The notes: generated from the letters alone by a model not told the origin. A DNA stretch of 61,542 nucleotides from Fodinibius salsisoli (GCF_026229185.1 NZ_JAGGJA010000019.1:1-61542), one strand, 5' to 3'. Counted from the stretch's first letter, positions 6,761-17,701 are shown. Numbers and translations are program-made.

Positions 6761-8014
6761 ATGGCAAATGATGTATCGAAACAAATAATTCAATCTTTTG
6801 CTGAGATAGCAAAGGATAAAGACATCGGAAAAGATTTATTATTGTCGATTCTCGAGGATGTCTTTCGAACCATGATTCGTAAAAAGTATGGTTCCGATGA
6901 AGCATTTGAGGTGATTTTAAATGCGGATCGGGGAGAGATCCAGATACTCCATATTCGTGAGGTGGTACCTGAAGAAGAACTGACGGATGAGGTACAGGAA
7001 ATTACCATAGATGAGGCTCTGAAGCACGATCCTGACCTGGAACTCTATGATGAGTTTGCACAGGAACTGTCGATTACCGATTTTGGCCGTCGTGCGGTTA
7101 TGATGGCCCGCCAACAGCTTGCTCAGCGCATTCGCGAGATTGAGAAAGATAATATTTTCGAAGAGTACTCCGATCGTGTAGGGGAAATAGTTCTTGGAGA
7201 TGTGTATCAGATTCGAAGCCGTGAGATGCTGATTAATCATAATGGTGTAGAATTGGTGCTGCCTAAGAAGGAGCAGATTTACAAAGATCGTTACCGCAAG
7301 GGCGATACCATCCGGGCCGTGGTCAAAGAGGTTAAGCGGTATAACAGCAATCCATCGGTGATTATTTCGCGGACTTCCCCCTTGTTCCTCGAGCGTTTGT
7401 TTGAGAATGAAATTCCGGAAGTTTTTGATGGCATCATTGAATTGGTTCGGATTGCACGTGAGCCGGGAGATCGCTCAAAGGTGGCTGTCATGTCGCACGA
7501 TGAGCGGGTAGATCCCGTCGGCGCTTGTGTCGGGATGAAAGGTATCCGAATTCACGCTATCGTTCGCGAACTTCAGAATGAAAATATTGACGTCATCAAT
7601 TATACCGACGACCAGCATGAGTTTATAAAGCGGGCCTTGCAGCCGGCCGAAGTGTTGAGTGTCGATCTGACGGAGGATGGAAGCCTGGCGAAGGTCTTGG
7701 TGCCCGCCGATGAAGTATCCAAAGCCATTGGGAAAGGAGGCGTCAATATTCGATTGGCCTCCAAGTTGGTAGGGTGTGAAATTGACGTCTATCGTGAGGT
7801 TGAAGAGGAAGATGATATTGACCTGCAGGAGTTCGAAATTGACTTCGGTCCAGAGGTTATTCAGTTGCTTCATGATATCGGCTGTGATACGGCTCGACAG
7901 GTGTTAGAGCTTGATGAAGAGGAAATCGTTCGCAGAACTGAGGGAGAAATTACCGAAGACCAAGCAGAACGCATCATCGATATTATTGCTTATGAATTCG
8001 AGGATGAAGATTAG
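6761..8014 (+). CDS. nusA: Transcription termination/antitermination factor NusA
   Basis: The product is 417 residues, with a good Shine-Dalgarno (AGGAG) 9 nt before ATG. The order is an N-terminal RNA polymerase-binding domain (about 1-125), S1 domain (about 135-200, VGEIVLGDVYQI), KH1 (CVGMKGIRIHAIVREL near 250), KH2 (AIGKGGVNIRLASKL near 323), and a short C-terminal helix-hairpin-helix (DIGCDTARQVLELDEEEI). It modulates pausing, termination and antitermination. The acidic C-terminal repeats of E. coli NusA are largely absent, which is normal outside proteobacteria. Confidence 0.95.
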   Translation: MANDVSKQIIQSFAEIAKDKDIGKDLLLSILEDVFRTMIRKKYGSDEAFEVILNADRGEIQILHIREVVPEEELTDEVQEITIDEALKHDPDLELYDEFAQELSITDFGRRAVMMARQQLAQRIREIEKDNIFEEYSDRVGEIVLGDVYQIRSREMLINHNGVELVLPKKEQIYKDRYRKGDTIRAVVKEVKRYNSNPSVIISRTSPLFLERLFENEIPEVFDGIIELVRIAREPGDRSKVAVMSHDERVDPVGACVGMKGIRIHAIVRELQNENIDVINYTDDQHEFIKRALQPAEVLSVDLTEDGSLAKVLVPADEVSKAIGKGGVNIRLASKLVGCEIDVYREVEEEDDIDLQEFEIDFGPEVIQLLHDIGCDTARQVLELDEEEIVRRTEGEITEDQAERIIDIIAYEFEDED

Positions 8015-8135
8015 TTCTGAAACTTAGATTTCCCCTGAATAAGTTTTACCTTATACTTGCAACCGATAAGGAAAGGTTCTAAGGGCCGAATTAAACAGAT
8101 AACATAGGAAACGCACTTTTCAGAAATACATTTAT

Positions 8136-11100
8136 ATGTCGCCAAAGAAAAAGCCAAAACGGTTATTTAAAGTTGCATCTGAATTTAACGTATCTACGAC
8201 TTCGATTGTAGATTCGCTATCGGAAGAAGGCTTTGATGTTACCAATAAGCCCAACACCAAAGTTACACCCGAAATGTACGAGGTGCTGGAAGAGGTATAT
8301 GGCGTTGACAAAGCTAATAGCCAACAGCATGCTAAGGCAAAAGAAGATTATGCCAGCCGACGTGATCAGATTCGGTCCAGCCGTAATGAGAGTGTTTCTA
8401 TAGAAGATAGCCTTGAACCCCTCGAGGATGATCTTCCTTTGGAGCCCGAGGAGGATTTACCTCTTGAGCCCGAAGAAGAGGAAGAGCCTGAAGAGATTGG
8501 AGGACTGGAACCTATAGAAGGTGAGGAGGAAGAGGACACCCCGGAAGAGGAGATTGAGTCTGAGGAAGAGTCCCAACCAGAGGAAAAAGAAGAACAGCCT
8601 GAGTCCGTTGAAGAAGTTGAAGCTGAGGAAAAAGAAGAAACGCCAGAAGAAAAAGAAGAAGATACGCAGCCCGTTTCGGAAGAAATAGAGGAAGAAGAGC
8701 CAGAACCTGAAGAAGACGTTGAGCCTGATCCTGTAGCGGCGGAAACGGAAGAAGACCAGGAAGATGCCGATGTTGTTGAGGAGGAAGAAGATACTCAAGA
8801 ACAAGCTGAAGAGCCTCAAACTGCTGAAGTCAGTGATTCCGAAGAGGTTGACCATTCCGAAGAGGTCGAAGGTGAGACCGATGAAGGCGAAGATACGTCA
8901 GATGTAGAGGTTGAAGAGGAAGAGGCTGATGAAGAGGAAGAAGATACGCAGCCCGTTTCGGAAGAAATAGAGGAGGAAGAGCCACAATCAGAAGAAGATG
9001 ATGAGCCTGAGTCTGCTGAAGTAGAGAAAGAAGAATCTGACGACGAAGATGAGGCTGATGAAGATGAAGAGGAAGAAACGCGAGAACAAGGAGTTATCCG
9101 TGGACGTGCTGGTCGTCTGAAAGGAACCAAAGTGGTAGGTAAGGTTACGATAGACGACAGTAAGCCCAAGCGCCGTAAAAAACGGAAGCGCAAGAAAGAT
9201 CGCCGTGATGAGGATGAAGGATCCAATACGAAATCGGCCAAGCGTGAAAAGAAAAAGGGTAAGAAGAAGAAAAAACGTCGTAAGCGTAGAGGCAGCCGTG
9301 TTGACGATGAAGATGTAGAACAGAAAATGAAGGAGACGCTGCGTAAGATGCAGTCGTCAGAAACAGTCGGTAGCCGTCGTCAGAAGCGACGAAAGCAGCG
9401 TAAGGAAGAACGCGAGGAAGAAGAACAGCTGCAGGCTGAACTGGAAGAGTTAGAAGAAGGTCTGTTAGAAGTTACAGAATTTATAACCGTAAGTGATTTA
9501 GCCGAACTGATGGATGTAAAGGCTAATGAAGTAATCACTACGTGCATGAATCTGGGCATGATGGTTTCAATCAATCAGCGTCTGGATGCCAGCACAATCG
9601 AACTCGTAGCTGAAGAATTCAATTATGAAGTAGAGTTTGTCGATGCTGAGGAAGCTATCGAAGAGATTGAGCTCGAAGAAGATGATCCGGAAGATTTACG
9701 GCCCAGAGCGCCAATTATTACCGTTATGGGACACGTTGATCACGGAAAGACTTCGTTGTTGGACTATATCCGAAAGTCGCAGGTTGCTGAAGGCGAGGCC
9801 GGTGGAATTACCCAGCACGTAGGTGCTTATGAGGTTAAAACTGATGATGGACGCCCCATTACATTCCTTGATACACCCGGTCACGAAGCTTTTACAGCGA
9901 TGCGTTCGCGTGGTGCCCAGGCTACTGATATTGTTATCCTGGTTGTTGCCGCTGATGACGCTGTGATGCCCCAGACCATTGAGGCTATTAACCATGCCAA
10001 GGCGGCCGGCGTATCTATCATTGTTGCGATTAATAAGATGGATAAGCCCGGTGCTAAACCTGAAAAGATTAAGCAGCAACTGGCTGAGCACGATGTGATT
10101 GTTGAGGAATACGGCGGTACAAATCAGGCAGCCGAGGTATCGGCAAAGACGGGAGAAGGAATTCCTGAGTTGTTAGAAAAAGTGCTCATTGAATCTGAGC
10201 TGATGGAGCTTAAGGCCAACCCCGATCGTAAAGCCGATGGCGTGGTGCTTGAAGCGAGAGTCGATAAAGGTAAAGGAACAGTCGCGAACATTCTGGTTCA
10301 AAATGGTACCCTGCGTGTGGGAGATTCATTTGTTGCAGGACCTTGCTTTGGCCGCGTTCGAGCCATGGAAAATGAACTTGGTAACCGTGTGGAAGCTGCA
10401 GGGCCTTCAGAACCTGTTCAGCTAACAGGATTTGATGATATTCCGCAAGCCGGTGATAAAATTGTTGTGCTCGAGGATGAGAAGAAGGCTAAAGAAATTG
10501 CCAGCCAGCGACAGCAAATTCGCCGCGAGCAAGAATTGCGTCAATCTAAGCATCTGTCACTGGATGATCTCTCACGCCGACTGGCCCTGGGTGAAGTTTC
10601 CGATCTGAACCTTATTATTAAAGCCGATGTGGATGGTTCTATCGAAGCCCTTTCCGGTTCGTTACAGAAGTTAAGCAATGATGAAGTATCCGTTAATATT
10701 GTCCATAAAGGAGCAGGAGCAATTACGGAATCCGATGTACTGTTAGCCTCAGCTTCCGATGCTATTATCATTGGCTTCCAGGTACGGCCAACTTCCAATG
10801 CACGATCGGTAGCAGATAACGAAGAGATCGATATTCGATTATTCAGCGTTATCTATGATGCCGTTGACGAAGTCAAAGATGCGATGGAAGGTATGCTCTC
10901 ACCAGAAATTAGCGAGAAACTCCTTGGAAATGCGGAAGTGCGAGAAATATTCAAGGTCTCCAGTGTGGGAACCATTGCAGGCTGCTATGTAACCGACGGT
11001 AAAGTGAATCGCAATAATCCGGTTCGCATTGTGCGCGATGGAGTGGTGATTTATGACGGTGAAATTGACTCGCTTAAGCGGTTTAAAGATGACGTCAAAG

Positions 11101-11231
11101 AAGTACAGACCGGCTATGAATGTGGACTCAGTATTGTAAATTACAACGATCTGAAAGTCGGTGATGTCATTGAAAATTATGAGGTCATTGAAGAGCGTCG
11201 TAGCCTTGAGGATGTGAAAGGGAACGACTAA
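8136..11231 (+). CDS. infB: Translation initiation factor IF-2
   Basis: The product is 1031 residues. An IF2_N segment (about 1-55) is followed by an extreme Glu/Asp-rich region (about 85-325), a Lys/Arg block (about 340-425), a second IF2_N (about 450-505), and the GTPase domain. G1 is GHVDHGKT at about 532-539, G3 DTPGH near 580, G4 NKMD near 633. Domains II, III and C2 (binding fMet-tRNA) end the protein. It loads initiator tRNA on the 30S subunit. Notable is the acidic linker with an internal duplication (see the direct repeat 8655-9010). Part of the nusA operon; the rbfA start follows 36 nt after the stop. Confidence 0.96.
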   Translation: MSPKKKPKRLFKVASEFNVSTTSIVDSLSEEGFDVTNKPNTKVTPEMYEVLEEVYGVDKANSQQHAKAKEDYASRRDQIRSSRNESVSIEDSLEPLEDDLPLEPEEDLPLEPEEEEEPEEIGGLEPIEGEEEEDTPEEEIESEEESQPEEKEEQPESVEEVEAEEKEETPEEKEEDTQPVSEEIEEEEPEPEEDVEPDPVAAETEEDQEDADVVEEEEDTQEQAEEPQTAEVSDSEEVDHSEEVEGETDEGEDTSDVEVEEEEADEEEEDTQPVSEEIEEEEPQSEEDDEPESAEVEKEESDDEDEADEDEEEETREQGVIRGRAGRLKGTKVVGKVTIDDSKPKRRKKRKRKKDRRDEDEGSNTKSAKREKKKGKKKKKRRKRRGSRVDDEDVEQKMKETLRKMQSSETVGSRRQKRRKQRKEEREEEEQLQAELEELEEGLLEVTEFITVSDLAELMDVKANEVITTCMNLGMMVSINQRLDASTIELVAEEFNYEVEFVDAEEAIEEIELEEDDPEDLRPRAPIITVMGHVDHGKTSLLDYIRKSQVAEGEAGGITQHVGAYEVKTDDGRPITFLDTPGHEAFTAMRSRGAQATDIVILVVAADDAVMPQTIEAINHAKAAGVSIIVAINKMDKPGAKPEKIKQQLAEHDVIVEEYGGTNQAAEVSAKTGEGIPELLEKVLIESELMELKANPDRKADGVVLEARVDKGKGTVANILVQNGTLRVGDSFVAGPCFGRVRAMENELGNRVEAAGPSEPVQLTGFDDIPQAGDKIVVLEDEKKAKEIASQRQQIRREQELRQSKHLSLDDLSRRLALGEVSDLNLIIKADVDGSIEALSGSLQKLSNDEVSVNIVHKGAGAITESDVLLASASDAIIIGFQVRPTSNARSVADNEEIDIRLFSVIYDAVDEVKDAMEGMLSPEISEKLLGNAEVREIFKVSSVGTIAGCYVTDGKVNRNNPVRIVRDGVVIYDGEIDSLKRFKDDVKEVQTGYECGLSIVNYNDLKVGDVIENYEVIEERRSLEDVKGND
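8655..9010 (+). repeat. Direct repeat inside the infB acidic linker
   Basis: Two 74-nt copies, 8655-8728 and 8937-9010, are 282 nt apart. The first 39 or so bases are identical, then several substitutions appear. Both encode [16 protein letters not shown] followed by EED and acidic residues. It is in frame, so the linker can expand or shrink by recombination without frameshift. Confidence 0.85.
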
Positions 11232-11266
11232 TCCTTTCAAACTTATTTAAGATATTGTAAGTAGAT

Positions 11267-11644
11267 ATGAGTATCCGTACTGAACGACTGGGTGCCGTTA
11301 TAAAACGGGACCTCGGTCAAATTATTCAAAAAAGTTATCAAGCCAGCGGCTCTTTTGTGACGGTAACAAAAGTCGAGGTTACCCCTGATTTGATGATTGC
11401 CAAAGTACATTTGAGTGTATACGCTCCCGGCAAAGATGAGGAGGCTCTGTTTGCCCATCTTGAGGAGAATAAGGCCAATATCAGAAAGGATTTAGCCGAT
11501 AAAATACGACATCAGGTCCGACGTATTCCTGAGCTCCATTTTATTAACGACCAAACGGCAGAATATGTCGAAAAGATGGAGAACTTATTTCAGAAAGTTC
11601 GCAAGGAGAGAGAGGAGCGTCACAACAGTTCTGAAGAGGAGTGA
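11267..11644 (+). CDS. rbfA: Ribosome-binding factor A
   Basis: The product is 125 residues. It shows the KH-type RbfA core: RTERLGAVIKRDLGQII at the start, VTVTKVEVTPDLMIAKVHLSVY in the middle, and RRIPELHFINDQTAEYVEKMENLF near the end. RbfA acts late in 30S maturation near helix 1 of 16S rRNA and in cold adaptation. It follows infB in the usual order. The C-terminus is a short charged tail. truB, which usually lies between rbfA and ribF, is not present here. Confidence 0.93.
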   Translation: MSIRTERLGAVIKRDLGQIIQKSYQASGSFVTVTKVEVTPDLMIAKVHLSVYAPGKDEEALFAHLEENKANIRKDLADKIRHQVRRIPELHFINDQTAEYVEKMENLFQKVRKEREERHNSSEEE

Positions 11645-11772
11645 GTTGGCAGAGGCTCAATACTGTCGATTAGATGTAGGATCCCTAAATAGAAATTTGC
11701 GTCGTTACAGCTTTTCCCTACTTTATAGCTTCAACAAACTTCTTGTAATATCCTAAATGATGTACTGTAGTA

Positions 11773-12708
11773 ATGGCTGAGCTTATTTTACTGGATGATG
11801 TGGTGCACAATCCCAATACCGTGTTGACGGTAGGAACTTTTGACGGAGTGCATGCCGGACATCGGGCTATTTTAGATACGGTGGTACGCAAAGCAAAAGA
11901 GCGAAAGGCCCGGAGTGTGTTAGTCACCTTCGATCCCCATCCACGTAATATTATAAATCCGGGCGAGTCAGGAATAAAATTATTGACAACCACCCAGGAG
12001 CGGTCAGAGATTTTGAAAGAACTTGGAATTGATGAAATGGTCGTAATTCCATTCGATCGTGATTTTTCACTTTTAAGTTCCGAAGAATTCATACGTGATG
12101 TCATTTATGAGAAAATAGGAGTGAGTGAGTTTGTTATTGGTTATGACCATCACTTCGGTCGCGACAGGAAGGGAACCATTGAAACTATTGAAACACTTGG
12201 CAAGGAGCTTGACTTTGATGCCTATGTGGTTTCAAAACGTGAAATTGGAGATCAAACGGTCAGTAGCACAGCCATCCGAAAAGCTATCAGTGAAGAGGGC
12301 AATGTAGAGCGAGCGGCAACATTTCTTCAGCGCCCTTATCGACTGAATGGTATGGTTGTGCATGGAGACAAGCGGGGTAAAGAGATTGGGTATCCTACTG
12401 CCAACATTAAACCTGAACATCCAGAAAAGATTCTCCCCCAGGATGGGGTGTATGCTGTACGAGTTCGGGTCATGGATAACTGGTTTAAAGGGATGATGAA
12501 TATTGGCACTCGTCCCACCTTTGACGGTAAGGTGAGAACTCTTGAAGTAAACCTGTTTGATTTCGATGAAAATATCTACGGTAAGGAAGTACAGGTCCGT
12601 TTTTTTAATCGTATCCGCAAAGAGATAAAGTTTGATGGAATAAATGAACTTATCCAGCAGCTGAAAAAAGATGAAAAAAAAGCCCAAGAATTGCTTGCCG
12701 GTCATTAA
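11773..12708 (+). CDS. ribF: Bifunctional riboflavin kinase/FMN adenylyltransferase (FAD synthetase)
   Basis: The product is 311 residues. The N-terminal nucleotidyltransferase domain has [15 protein letters not shown] (HxGH at about 27-30) and [10 protein letters not shown] (SSTxIR). The C-terminal flavokinase domain has [11 protein letters not shown] and [10 protein letters not shown]. It converts riboflavin to FMN and then FAD in the cytosol. Placed between rbfA and rpsO, with 128 nt after rbfA that carry no gene and no obvious truB remnant. No FMN riboswitch hallmark was seen in that gap. Confidence 0.95.
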   Translation: MAELILLDDVVHNPNTVLTVGTFDGVHAGHRAILDTVVRKAKERKARSVLVTFDPHPRNIINPGESGIKLLTTTQERSEILKELGIDEMVVIPFDRDFSLLSSEEFIRDVIYEKIGVSEFVIGYDHHFGRDRKGTIETIETLGKELDFDAYVVSKREIGDQTVSSTAIRKAISEEGNVERAATFLQRPYRLNGMVVHGDKRGKEIGYPTANIKPEHPEKILPQDGVYAVRVRVMDNWFKGMMNIGTRPTFDGKVRTLEVNLFDFDENIYGKEVQVRFFNRIRKEIKFDGINELIQQLKKDEKKAQELLAGH

Positions 12709-12712
12709 TTAA

Positions 12713-12743
12713 TTGCAAACAACTGCTTAATAGCTTATCTTTG
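12713..12743 (+). promoter_or_regulatory. Bacteroidota-type promoter of rpsO
   Basis: TTG at 12713-12715, 20 nt, then TATCTTTG at 12736-12743. Transcription would start near 12750 and give a leader of about 55 nt before rpsO. The geometry is identical to the rimP and tRNA-Ser promoters. Confidence 0.6.
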
Positions 12744-12803
12744 ACCGCTATTAAGATTAGAAAAATAAGTAGTTGTAGTAAAGAAAAAGAATTTAATTAT
12801 CAC

Positions 12804-13073
12804 ATGTCGATAACAAAAGAACGCAAAGAAGAACTTGTTGAGAAATTTGGTGGATCCAAAGACAATACTGGGTCAACAGAAGCTCAAATTGCTATTTTTA
12901 CTGAGCGGATTAATGACTTAACGGGGCATCTCAAAGATAATAAGCAAGATCATGCTTCTCGCCGGGGGCTATTGAAACTGGTAGGGAAGAGAAGAAAGCT
13001 GTTAAACTACCTGAAGAAAAAAGATATTGAAAAATATCGTGAGCTTATCAGCGAATTAGGCATCCGTAAGTAG
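12804..13073 (+). CDS. rpsO: 30S ribosomal protein S15
   Basis: The product is 89 residues, exactly the usual S15 length, from ATG 12804. An upstream in-frame TTG at 12741 falls in the -7 box of the promoter and is rejected. Motifs are [41 protein letters not shown] and [13 protein letters not shown]. It binds the 16S rRNA central domain and seeds platform assembly. It has its own promoter and terminator and precedes pnp, as in many bacteria. Confidence 0.95.
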   Translation: MSITKERKEELVEKFGGSKDNTGSTEAQIAIFTERINDLTGHLKDNKQDHASRRGLLKLVGKRRKLLNYLKKKDIEKYRELISELGIRK

Positions 13074-13080
13074 AGCAAAG

Positions 13081-13105
13081 GGCACGTTCAAAGGCGTGCC
13101 TTTTT
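13081..13105 (+). terminator. Intrinsic terminator after rpsO
   Basis: GGCACG (13081-13086) and CGTGCC (13095-13100) form a stem with an 8-nt loop, followed directly by TTTTT. It starts 7 nt after the rpsO stop. Confidence 0.85.
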
Positions 13106-13217
13106 GTGTTATTTTACTGGTTCCACCTCTGTTATGGTAAGAAAAGCCCCTCTCTTTTCGACCGTTTTACTCAAAGAATTCTCCGAGGCTTGCCTTGGGG
13201 TAAGACAAGGAAAGTTT

Positions 13218-13291
13218 GAAAACCTGAGGTTTTCATTAAGATAAGAAGTGAATGTATTCCTGTTTTAATACCTCGGGGCTGGGCCCAGAGG
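13218..13291 (+). promoter_or_regulatory. Stem-loops in the pnp leader
   Basis: GAAAACC-TGA-GGTTTTC (13218-13234) is a perfect 7-bp hairpin. CCTCGGGGC...GCCCAGAGG-like pairing lies at 13271-13291, and CAGCTG occurs twice just downstream. PNPase is autoregulated through leader hairpins cut by RNase III in enteric bacteria; whether that happens here is unknown. No gene lies in 13106-13370. Confidence 0.4.
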
Positions 13292-13370
13292 ATTGTTTAT
13301 TTTTCAGCTGATTACACCTGTTTGTCAGCTGCTATAGTTCGTAAAAAATTTGAATTGAATAGATATTATA

Positions 13371-15488
13371 ATGAAAGAAGACTTTAGAAGTGTTGAATTT
13401 GCACCGGGTAAAACAATATCGATAGAAACCGGTCGAATTGCCAAGCAGGCTGATGGTGCCGTTGTAGTACGCATGGGTGATACCATGGTTCTTTGTACGG
13501 CTGTTAGTTCCAAAGAGCCTACTGACAAACCTTTTTTCCCTTTAACTGTTGACCTGCGTGAAAGCTTTTCCGCGGGAGGTAAGTTTCCCGGTGGTTTCAT
13601 CAAGCGGGAAGGTCGTCCCAATGATAAAGAAGTACTTTCCAGCCGTCTGATTGACCGCAGCTTACGTCCACTTTTCCCTGATGGCTACCGATTTGATACA
13701 CAAATCATCTGTTCTGTCCTTTCTTCCGATGGAGAGCATAACGGTGACGTTTTAGGTGGTGTTGGCGCGTCTGCAGCACTTCACATTTCTGATGTTCCAT
13801 TTGCCGGACCTATTGCCGAAGTTCGCGTAGGTCGTGTAGAAGGGGAGTTTGTTATCAATCCTACGCTTAGTGAGATGGAAGCCAGCGATATCGACATGAT
13901 TATCGGGGGTACGGAAGAGAGCGTCCTGATGATGGAAGGCGATATGGATGAGATTACAGAAGTGGAAATGCTGGATGCGATCAAAGCCGGTCATGAGGCT
14001 ATTAAAAAGCTGTGCGTATTTCAGGAAGAACTGCGCGAAGAGTTTGGTAAGCCCAAAAGAGAATTTACCCCTGAGCCTGTGGACGAAGATCTTAAGGCTA
14101 AGGTTCACGAACTGGCAGAAGAAAAAGTTCGGGAAGTCGCACGCATTGGTCTTGGCAAAGAAGACTATAGCGAAAAGCTTGGTGAAGTAAAAGAGGCCGT
14201 TATTGAAGAACTTACGGCACAGGAAGAGTATGAAGATCAAGAAGGAGCTATTAAAGATATTTTCAGCAAAATTGAGAAGAACGAGCTGAGGAATCTGATC
14301 CTTAAAGAGAAACGTCGTATTGATGGCCGTTCTCCGGAAGACATTCGTGATATCTGGACACAGGTAGACTACCTCGCTCGAACGCACGGTTCTGCGATAT
14401 TTACCCGGGGTGAAACACAGGCCTTGGTCTCTGTTACGCTTGGAACCAAACAAGATGCACAGGCCGTAGATACGCTACTTAAAGAAGAAGATAAAACTTT
14501 CTTTCTACACTATAACTTCCCCAATTACAGCGTGGGTGAAGCGGGTTTCATGCGTGGACCTGGTCGTCGTGAAATAGGGCACGGTCATTTGGCCGAGCGC
14601 TCAATTGGCAAATTGATGCCATCGTTCGATGAGTTTGGCTACGTAATCCGTGTTATCTCTGATATTACCGAATCCAACGGTTCTTCTTCCATGGCTTCCG
14701 TTTGTGGCGGTTCCATGGCCCTTATGGATGCCGGTGTACCGCTTGAGAAGCCAGTTGCGGGAATCGCAATGGGCATGATCGTCGGTGAAGAGGAATCCGT
14801 GGTACTTTCCGATATACGCGGCGAAGAAGATTTCATGGGAGACATGGACTTCAAAACGGCTGGAAGTAAAGACGGTATTACCGCTTGCCAGATGGATATG
14901 AAAGTAAGTGGTATTTCATTCGAGAAGCTTGAGGAAGCTCTGGAGCAAGCTCGGAAAGGACGTCTGCACATTCTGGATAAGATGACCGAATCAATCTCTG
15001 AGCCTAAAGATCAGATTTCTGAATTTGCACCTCAGTTTATCAATATGGAAATTGATGCTGATGACATCGGATCCGTTATTGGGCCAGGCGGAAAAGTGAT
15101 TCAAACGCTTCAGAAAGAAACAGATACTGAGATTTGGGTCGAGGAAGACGAAGAGCGGAGCAAGGGTAAAATTACCATTACCGCTGATGCGCTTTCCAAA
15201 GCGGAAGAAGCGAAGAAACGCATTGAAGGCATCGTAGGTCACCTCGAAGAAGGAGCGACATACCACGGTACGGTAAAAGCGATTAAGGATTACGGCGCTT
15301 TTGTTGAGATTGTACCTGGTAAGGATGGTCTGCTCCACGTCTCAGAAATCAATCACAGTCACGTTAAAAATGTGAGTGATGTGTTATCTGTAGGAGATGA
15401 ACTGGATGTGAAATTGCTGAAAGTAGAACACGGAGGCAAACTCCGCCTTTCCCGTAAGGCTTTGCTTCCTAAAGATGGAGAAGAATAG
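13371..15488 (+). CDS. pnp: Polyribonucleotide nucleotidyltransferase (PNPase)
   Basis: The product is 705 residues, normal length. Two RNase PH domains (about 10-140 and 315-460) flank an all-helical linker. Signatures are [14 protein letters not shown] near 65-80 and [20 protein letters not shown] near 380. A KH domain ([13 protein letters not shown] near 567) and an S1 domain ([20 protein letters not shown] near 640-660) complete it. It degrades RNA 3' to 5' phosphorolytically. It ends in a clear terminator and stands apart from rpsO. Confidence 0.96.
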   Translation: MKEDFRSVEFAPGKTISIETGRIAKQADGAVVVRMGDTMVLCTAVSSKEPTDKPFFPLTVDLRESFSAGGKFPGGFIKREGRPNDKEVLSSRLIDRSLRPLFPDGYRFDTQIICSVLSSDGEHNGDVLGGVGASAALHISDVPFAGPIAEVRVGRVEGEFVINPTLSEMEASDIDMIIGGTEESVLMMEGDMDEITEVEMLDAIKAGHEAIKKLCVFQEELREEFGKPKREFTPEPVDEDLKAKVHELAEEKVREVARIGLGKEDYSEKLGEVKEAVIEELTAQEEYEDQEGAIKDIFSKIEKNELRNLILKEKRRIDGRSPEDIRDIWTQVDYLARTHGSAIFTRGETQALVSVTLGTKQDAQAVDTLLKEEDKTFFLHYNFPNYSVGEAGFMRGPGRREIGHGHLAERSIGKLMPSFDEFGYVIRVISDITESNGSSSMASVCGGSMALMDAGVPLEKPVAGIAMGMIVGEEESVVLSDIRGEEDFMGDMDFKTAGSKDGITACQMDMKVSGISFEKLEEALEQARKGRLHILDKMTESISEPKDQISEFAPQFINMEIDADDIGSVIGPGGKVIQTLQKETDTEIWVEEDEERSKGKITITADALSKAEEAKKRIEGIVGHLEEGATYHGTVKAIKDYGAFVEIVPGKDGLLHVSEINHSHVKNVSDVLSVGDELDVKLLKVEHGGKLRLSRKALLPKDGEE

Positions 15489-15527
15489 CGTCACTTACTA
15501 TCTTTTCTTTTAACCTATTATTAGATA

Positions 15528-15562
15528 AAGCGCCATCTCATAATCCGGGGTGGCGTTTTTAT
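15528..15562 (+). terminator. Intrinsic terminator after pnp
   Basis: CGCCA (15532-15536) and TGGCG (15552-15556) form a stem with a preceding A-run and a following TTTTT. It lies 40 nt after the pnp stop. Confidence 0.7.
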
Positions 15563-15590
15563 TGTTCAACCTAATTTGTATTTCTGGATA

Positions 15591-16844
15591 ATGAACCAAC
15601 ATTTTCAAGAACAAAATTCCGTAGAAAAGACCATTCTGGATAATGGACTTAAGATTGTTACAGAACATGTAGAAAGCGTCAAAAGTGTTGCGGTGGGAAT
15701 CTGGGCGAAAACAGGTAGTCGCAACGAAACGGAAAAACAATCCGGTGTTACACATTTTTTGGAACACATGCTTTTTAAGGGTACGGAGACAAAGTCATCC
15801 TACGATATTGCCATGAGCATGGAGTCTGTGGGGGGGTATTTGAATGCCTTTACCTCATCGGAATATACCTGTTACTTTTCCCGATGTTTAAATACCAATC
15901 TGAGCCGGGCACTGGATGTTCTTTCGGATATGGTACTGAACCCTTCGTTCCCGGAAGATGAAATTCAGAAAGAGAAAAATGTGGTCATCGAAGAGATGAA
16001 GATGTATCGCGATAGTCCCAAAGATTACCTTTTGGAGGAGTTTAGTGCACATCTTTTTAATGGTCACCCTTTGGGGCGATCCACATTGGGACACGAGGAA
16101 TCGGTTTCAGCTTTCAGCCGAGAAGATCTTTATCAGTACATGACTGATCGATATCAGCCTTCCAACCTGTTAGTTGCTGTAGCCGGAAATGTAGATCACG
16201 ATCAGGTTGTTGAGCTTGTATCTGAAGTATTTGCAGAGATTGAATCCAAGCCGTTAAAAGAGCTGGACCAAACGCTGACGGATTATGAAACCAAGAAAAT
16301 TAAACTGTCCAGGCCTATAGAACAAACCCATCTTATCATGGGGCGTCGTGGTCTTGATTATGATCATGATGATAAATATCAGCTTCTGTTGGCAAATACC
16401 GTATTAGGAGGAGGGATGAGTTCACGACTTCACCAAAACGTGCGTGAACAATATGGCTACTGCTATACCATTACCTCTTTCAACCAGTCGTATAAGGATA
16501 CGGGTATGTACGGCATTTATGTGGGAACGGATGAAGAATATGTTGAGCATGTTCGCGACCTGATTCAGAAAGAGTTGGATAAGCTTAAAGAAGAACCTAT
16601 ACCGGAGAAGGAGCTTTTTGAGGCCAAATCCCAACTTAAAGGAAAGCTCTTGCTGTCGCTGGAGAGCATGAGCAGCCGGATGAGGCGCCTGGCCAAGAGT
16701 GAAATCTACTTTAATCGATACATAACACTTGATGAGCTCATCGAAAACATTGATGGTGTACAGTCGGATGAAGTGCAGCACTTTGCCCAAAACTTCTTTC
16801 AAGGAGAAATATTTTCGGAGGCTGTGCTAACACCGGAAGGGTAG
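15591..16844 (+). CDS. M16-family zinc metallopeptidase (PqqL/mitochondrial processing peptidase-like)
   Basis: The product is 417 residues from ATG 15591; a TTG at 15576 is in frame. The inverted zinc motif HFLEH lies at residues 55-59, with the distal Glu in the following helix (NVVIEEMKMYRD). The C-terminal inactive half has FNQSYKDTGMYGIYVG and a Gly-rich loop LGGGMSSRLHQNVRE. Such proteins cleave short peptides in the cytoplasm or periplasm; no signal peptide is seen. In this lineage it commonly follows pnp. It probably has its own promoter, since the pnp terminator precedes it. Confidence 0.9.
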   Translation: MNQHFQEQNSVEKTILDNGLKIVTEHVESVKSVAVGIWAKTGSRNETEKQSGVTHFLEHMLFKGTETKSSYDIAMSMESVGGYLNAFTSSEYTCYFSRCLNTNLSRALDVLSDMVLNPSFPEDEIQKEKNVVIEEMKMYRDSPKDYLLEEFSAHLFNGHPLGRSTLGHEESVSAFSREDLYQYMTDRYQPSNLLVAVAGNVDHDQVVELVSEVFAEIESKPLKELDQTLTDYETKKIKLSRPIEQTHLIMGRRGLDYDHDDKYQLLLANTVLGGGMSSRLHQNVREQYGYCYTITSFNQSYKDTGMYGIYVGTDEEYVEHVRDLIQKELDKLKEEPIPEKELFEAKSQLKGKLLLSLESMSSRMRRLAKSEIYFNRYITLDELIENIDGVQSDEVQHFAQNFFQGEIFSEAVLTPEG

Positions 16845-16862
16845 GTTAGTAGGGGGGGGCAT

Positions 16863-16907
16863 AAAAAACTTCCGCCCCTGCCAACGTAACAGTTGCAGGG
16901 ACGGAAG
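16863..16907 (-). terminator. Intrinsic terminator of the porin gene (minus strand)
   Basis: CTTCCG (16869-16874) and CGGAAG (16902-16907) close a long hairpin with an inner CCCTGC/GCAGGG stem. On the minus strand it is followed by TTTTTT (16868-16863). It also sits just after the M16 gene on the plus strand, so it may work in both directions. Confidence 0.75.
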
Positions 16908-17002
16908 CCTATGGATTCTATATGTAAGTAGCAGCTCAAGTAGCGTAACTAATGCTGTATTGAGGAGGTTATGTTAGCCCTCTTTGATTTTGATAGTTGT
17001 GT

Positions 17003-17701
17003 TTATAATGAAATACCTGCCAGGATATACAGCTGTTCTGTATCAGGATTGAGGATCACAGATCCGCTTACGGGTAAAGAGAAATCATCCGTAATGGGAA
17101 TTTCCTTACTGGTTCCAACTCCGATATTGACGATTTGGAAGCCGTCTTCAGGAGTGTTAACGTGCCATCCGTCACCACCGCCTATAAAGAGGCTTGCAGG
17201 TCCGGCAGAATAACCTGCCTCAAAATAAACATCGTCACCTACGGAACCACCGCCTGCAAAAATATAGTTGGCCGAGAGGGAAAGGTTGCCAATCGTATAA
17301 CCACCATTCAGCTCAAAGGCGTGGCTGTCTTCCTCGAAATAGAGTGTTCCAGGATAGTAATAATCGGTTACTCCAAGACTCAAACCAAAATCGAAACTAT
17401 AGCTCGCATACAAATCCATTTCCTGGAATCCGGTGGATCCATCAGTAAATGAACCGTCAATGCCCTGCGAGCCCCAGGCACCTAAGGCAAAGCCGCCAGC
17501 ACCCAGTTCTACATAGGGTTGAATGGAGGGACCGGAGTAGGCGACACCACGCCATACATACGTACTGTAGAGATCAACACCCGGAGTGACTGTTACTTCC
17601 TGGGCATTCGCAGTCTGGGGGGAAAAGGAGCAAGCCAATAGGGCTATAAAAGAAGAAATAAAAAAGTATTGTAACAATTTTTTCTTATATGATTTACTCA
17701 T
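17003..17701 (-). CDS. TorF-like putative porin (Gcw_chp family)
   Basis: The product is 232 residues. A signal peptide of about 33 residues ends NAQEV. The mature part begins VTPGVDLYSTYVWRGVAYSGPSIQPY, the Gcw_chp hallmark (YSTYVWRG), and alternates aromatic-flanked strands typical of a small outer-membrane beta barrel. The C-terminus LYILAGISL fits an outer-membrane sorting end. It is probably a porin. It is 119 nt downstream of amt on the same strand, with a hairpin between, so co-regulation with nitrogen uptake is plausible but unproven. Confidence 0.75.
   Translation of the reverse strand: MSKSYKKKLLQYFFISSFIALLACSFSPQTANAQEVTVTPGVDLYSTYVWRGVAYSGPSIQPYVELGAGGFALGAWGSQGIDGSFTDGSTGFQEMDLYASYSFDFGLSLGVTDYYYPGTLYFEEDSHAFELNGGYTIGNLSLSANYIFAGGGSVGDDVYFEAGYSAGPASLFIGGGDGWHVNTPEDGFQIVNIGVGTSKEIPITDDFSLPVSGSVILNPDTEQLYILAGISL

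Noticed and set aside
8457-9241. Long minus-strand open frames rich in Phe/Leu or Ser opposite infB
   Set aside because: They are the antisense of the Glu-rich linker codons and have no natural protein composition; infB is clear on the plus strand.
11645-11772. FMN riboswitch before ribF
   Set aside because: No conserved RFN-element boxes were recognised in the short gap.
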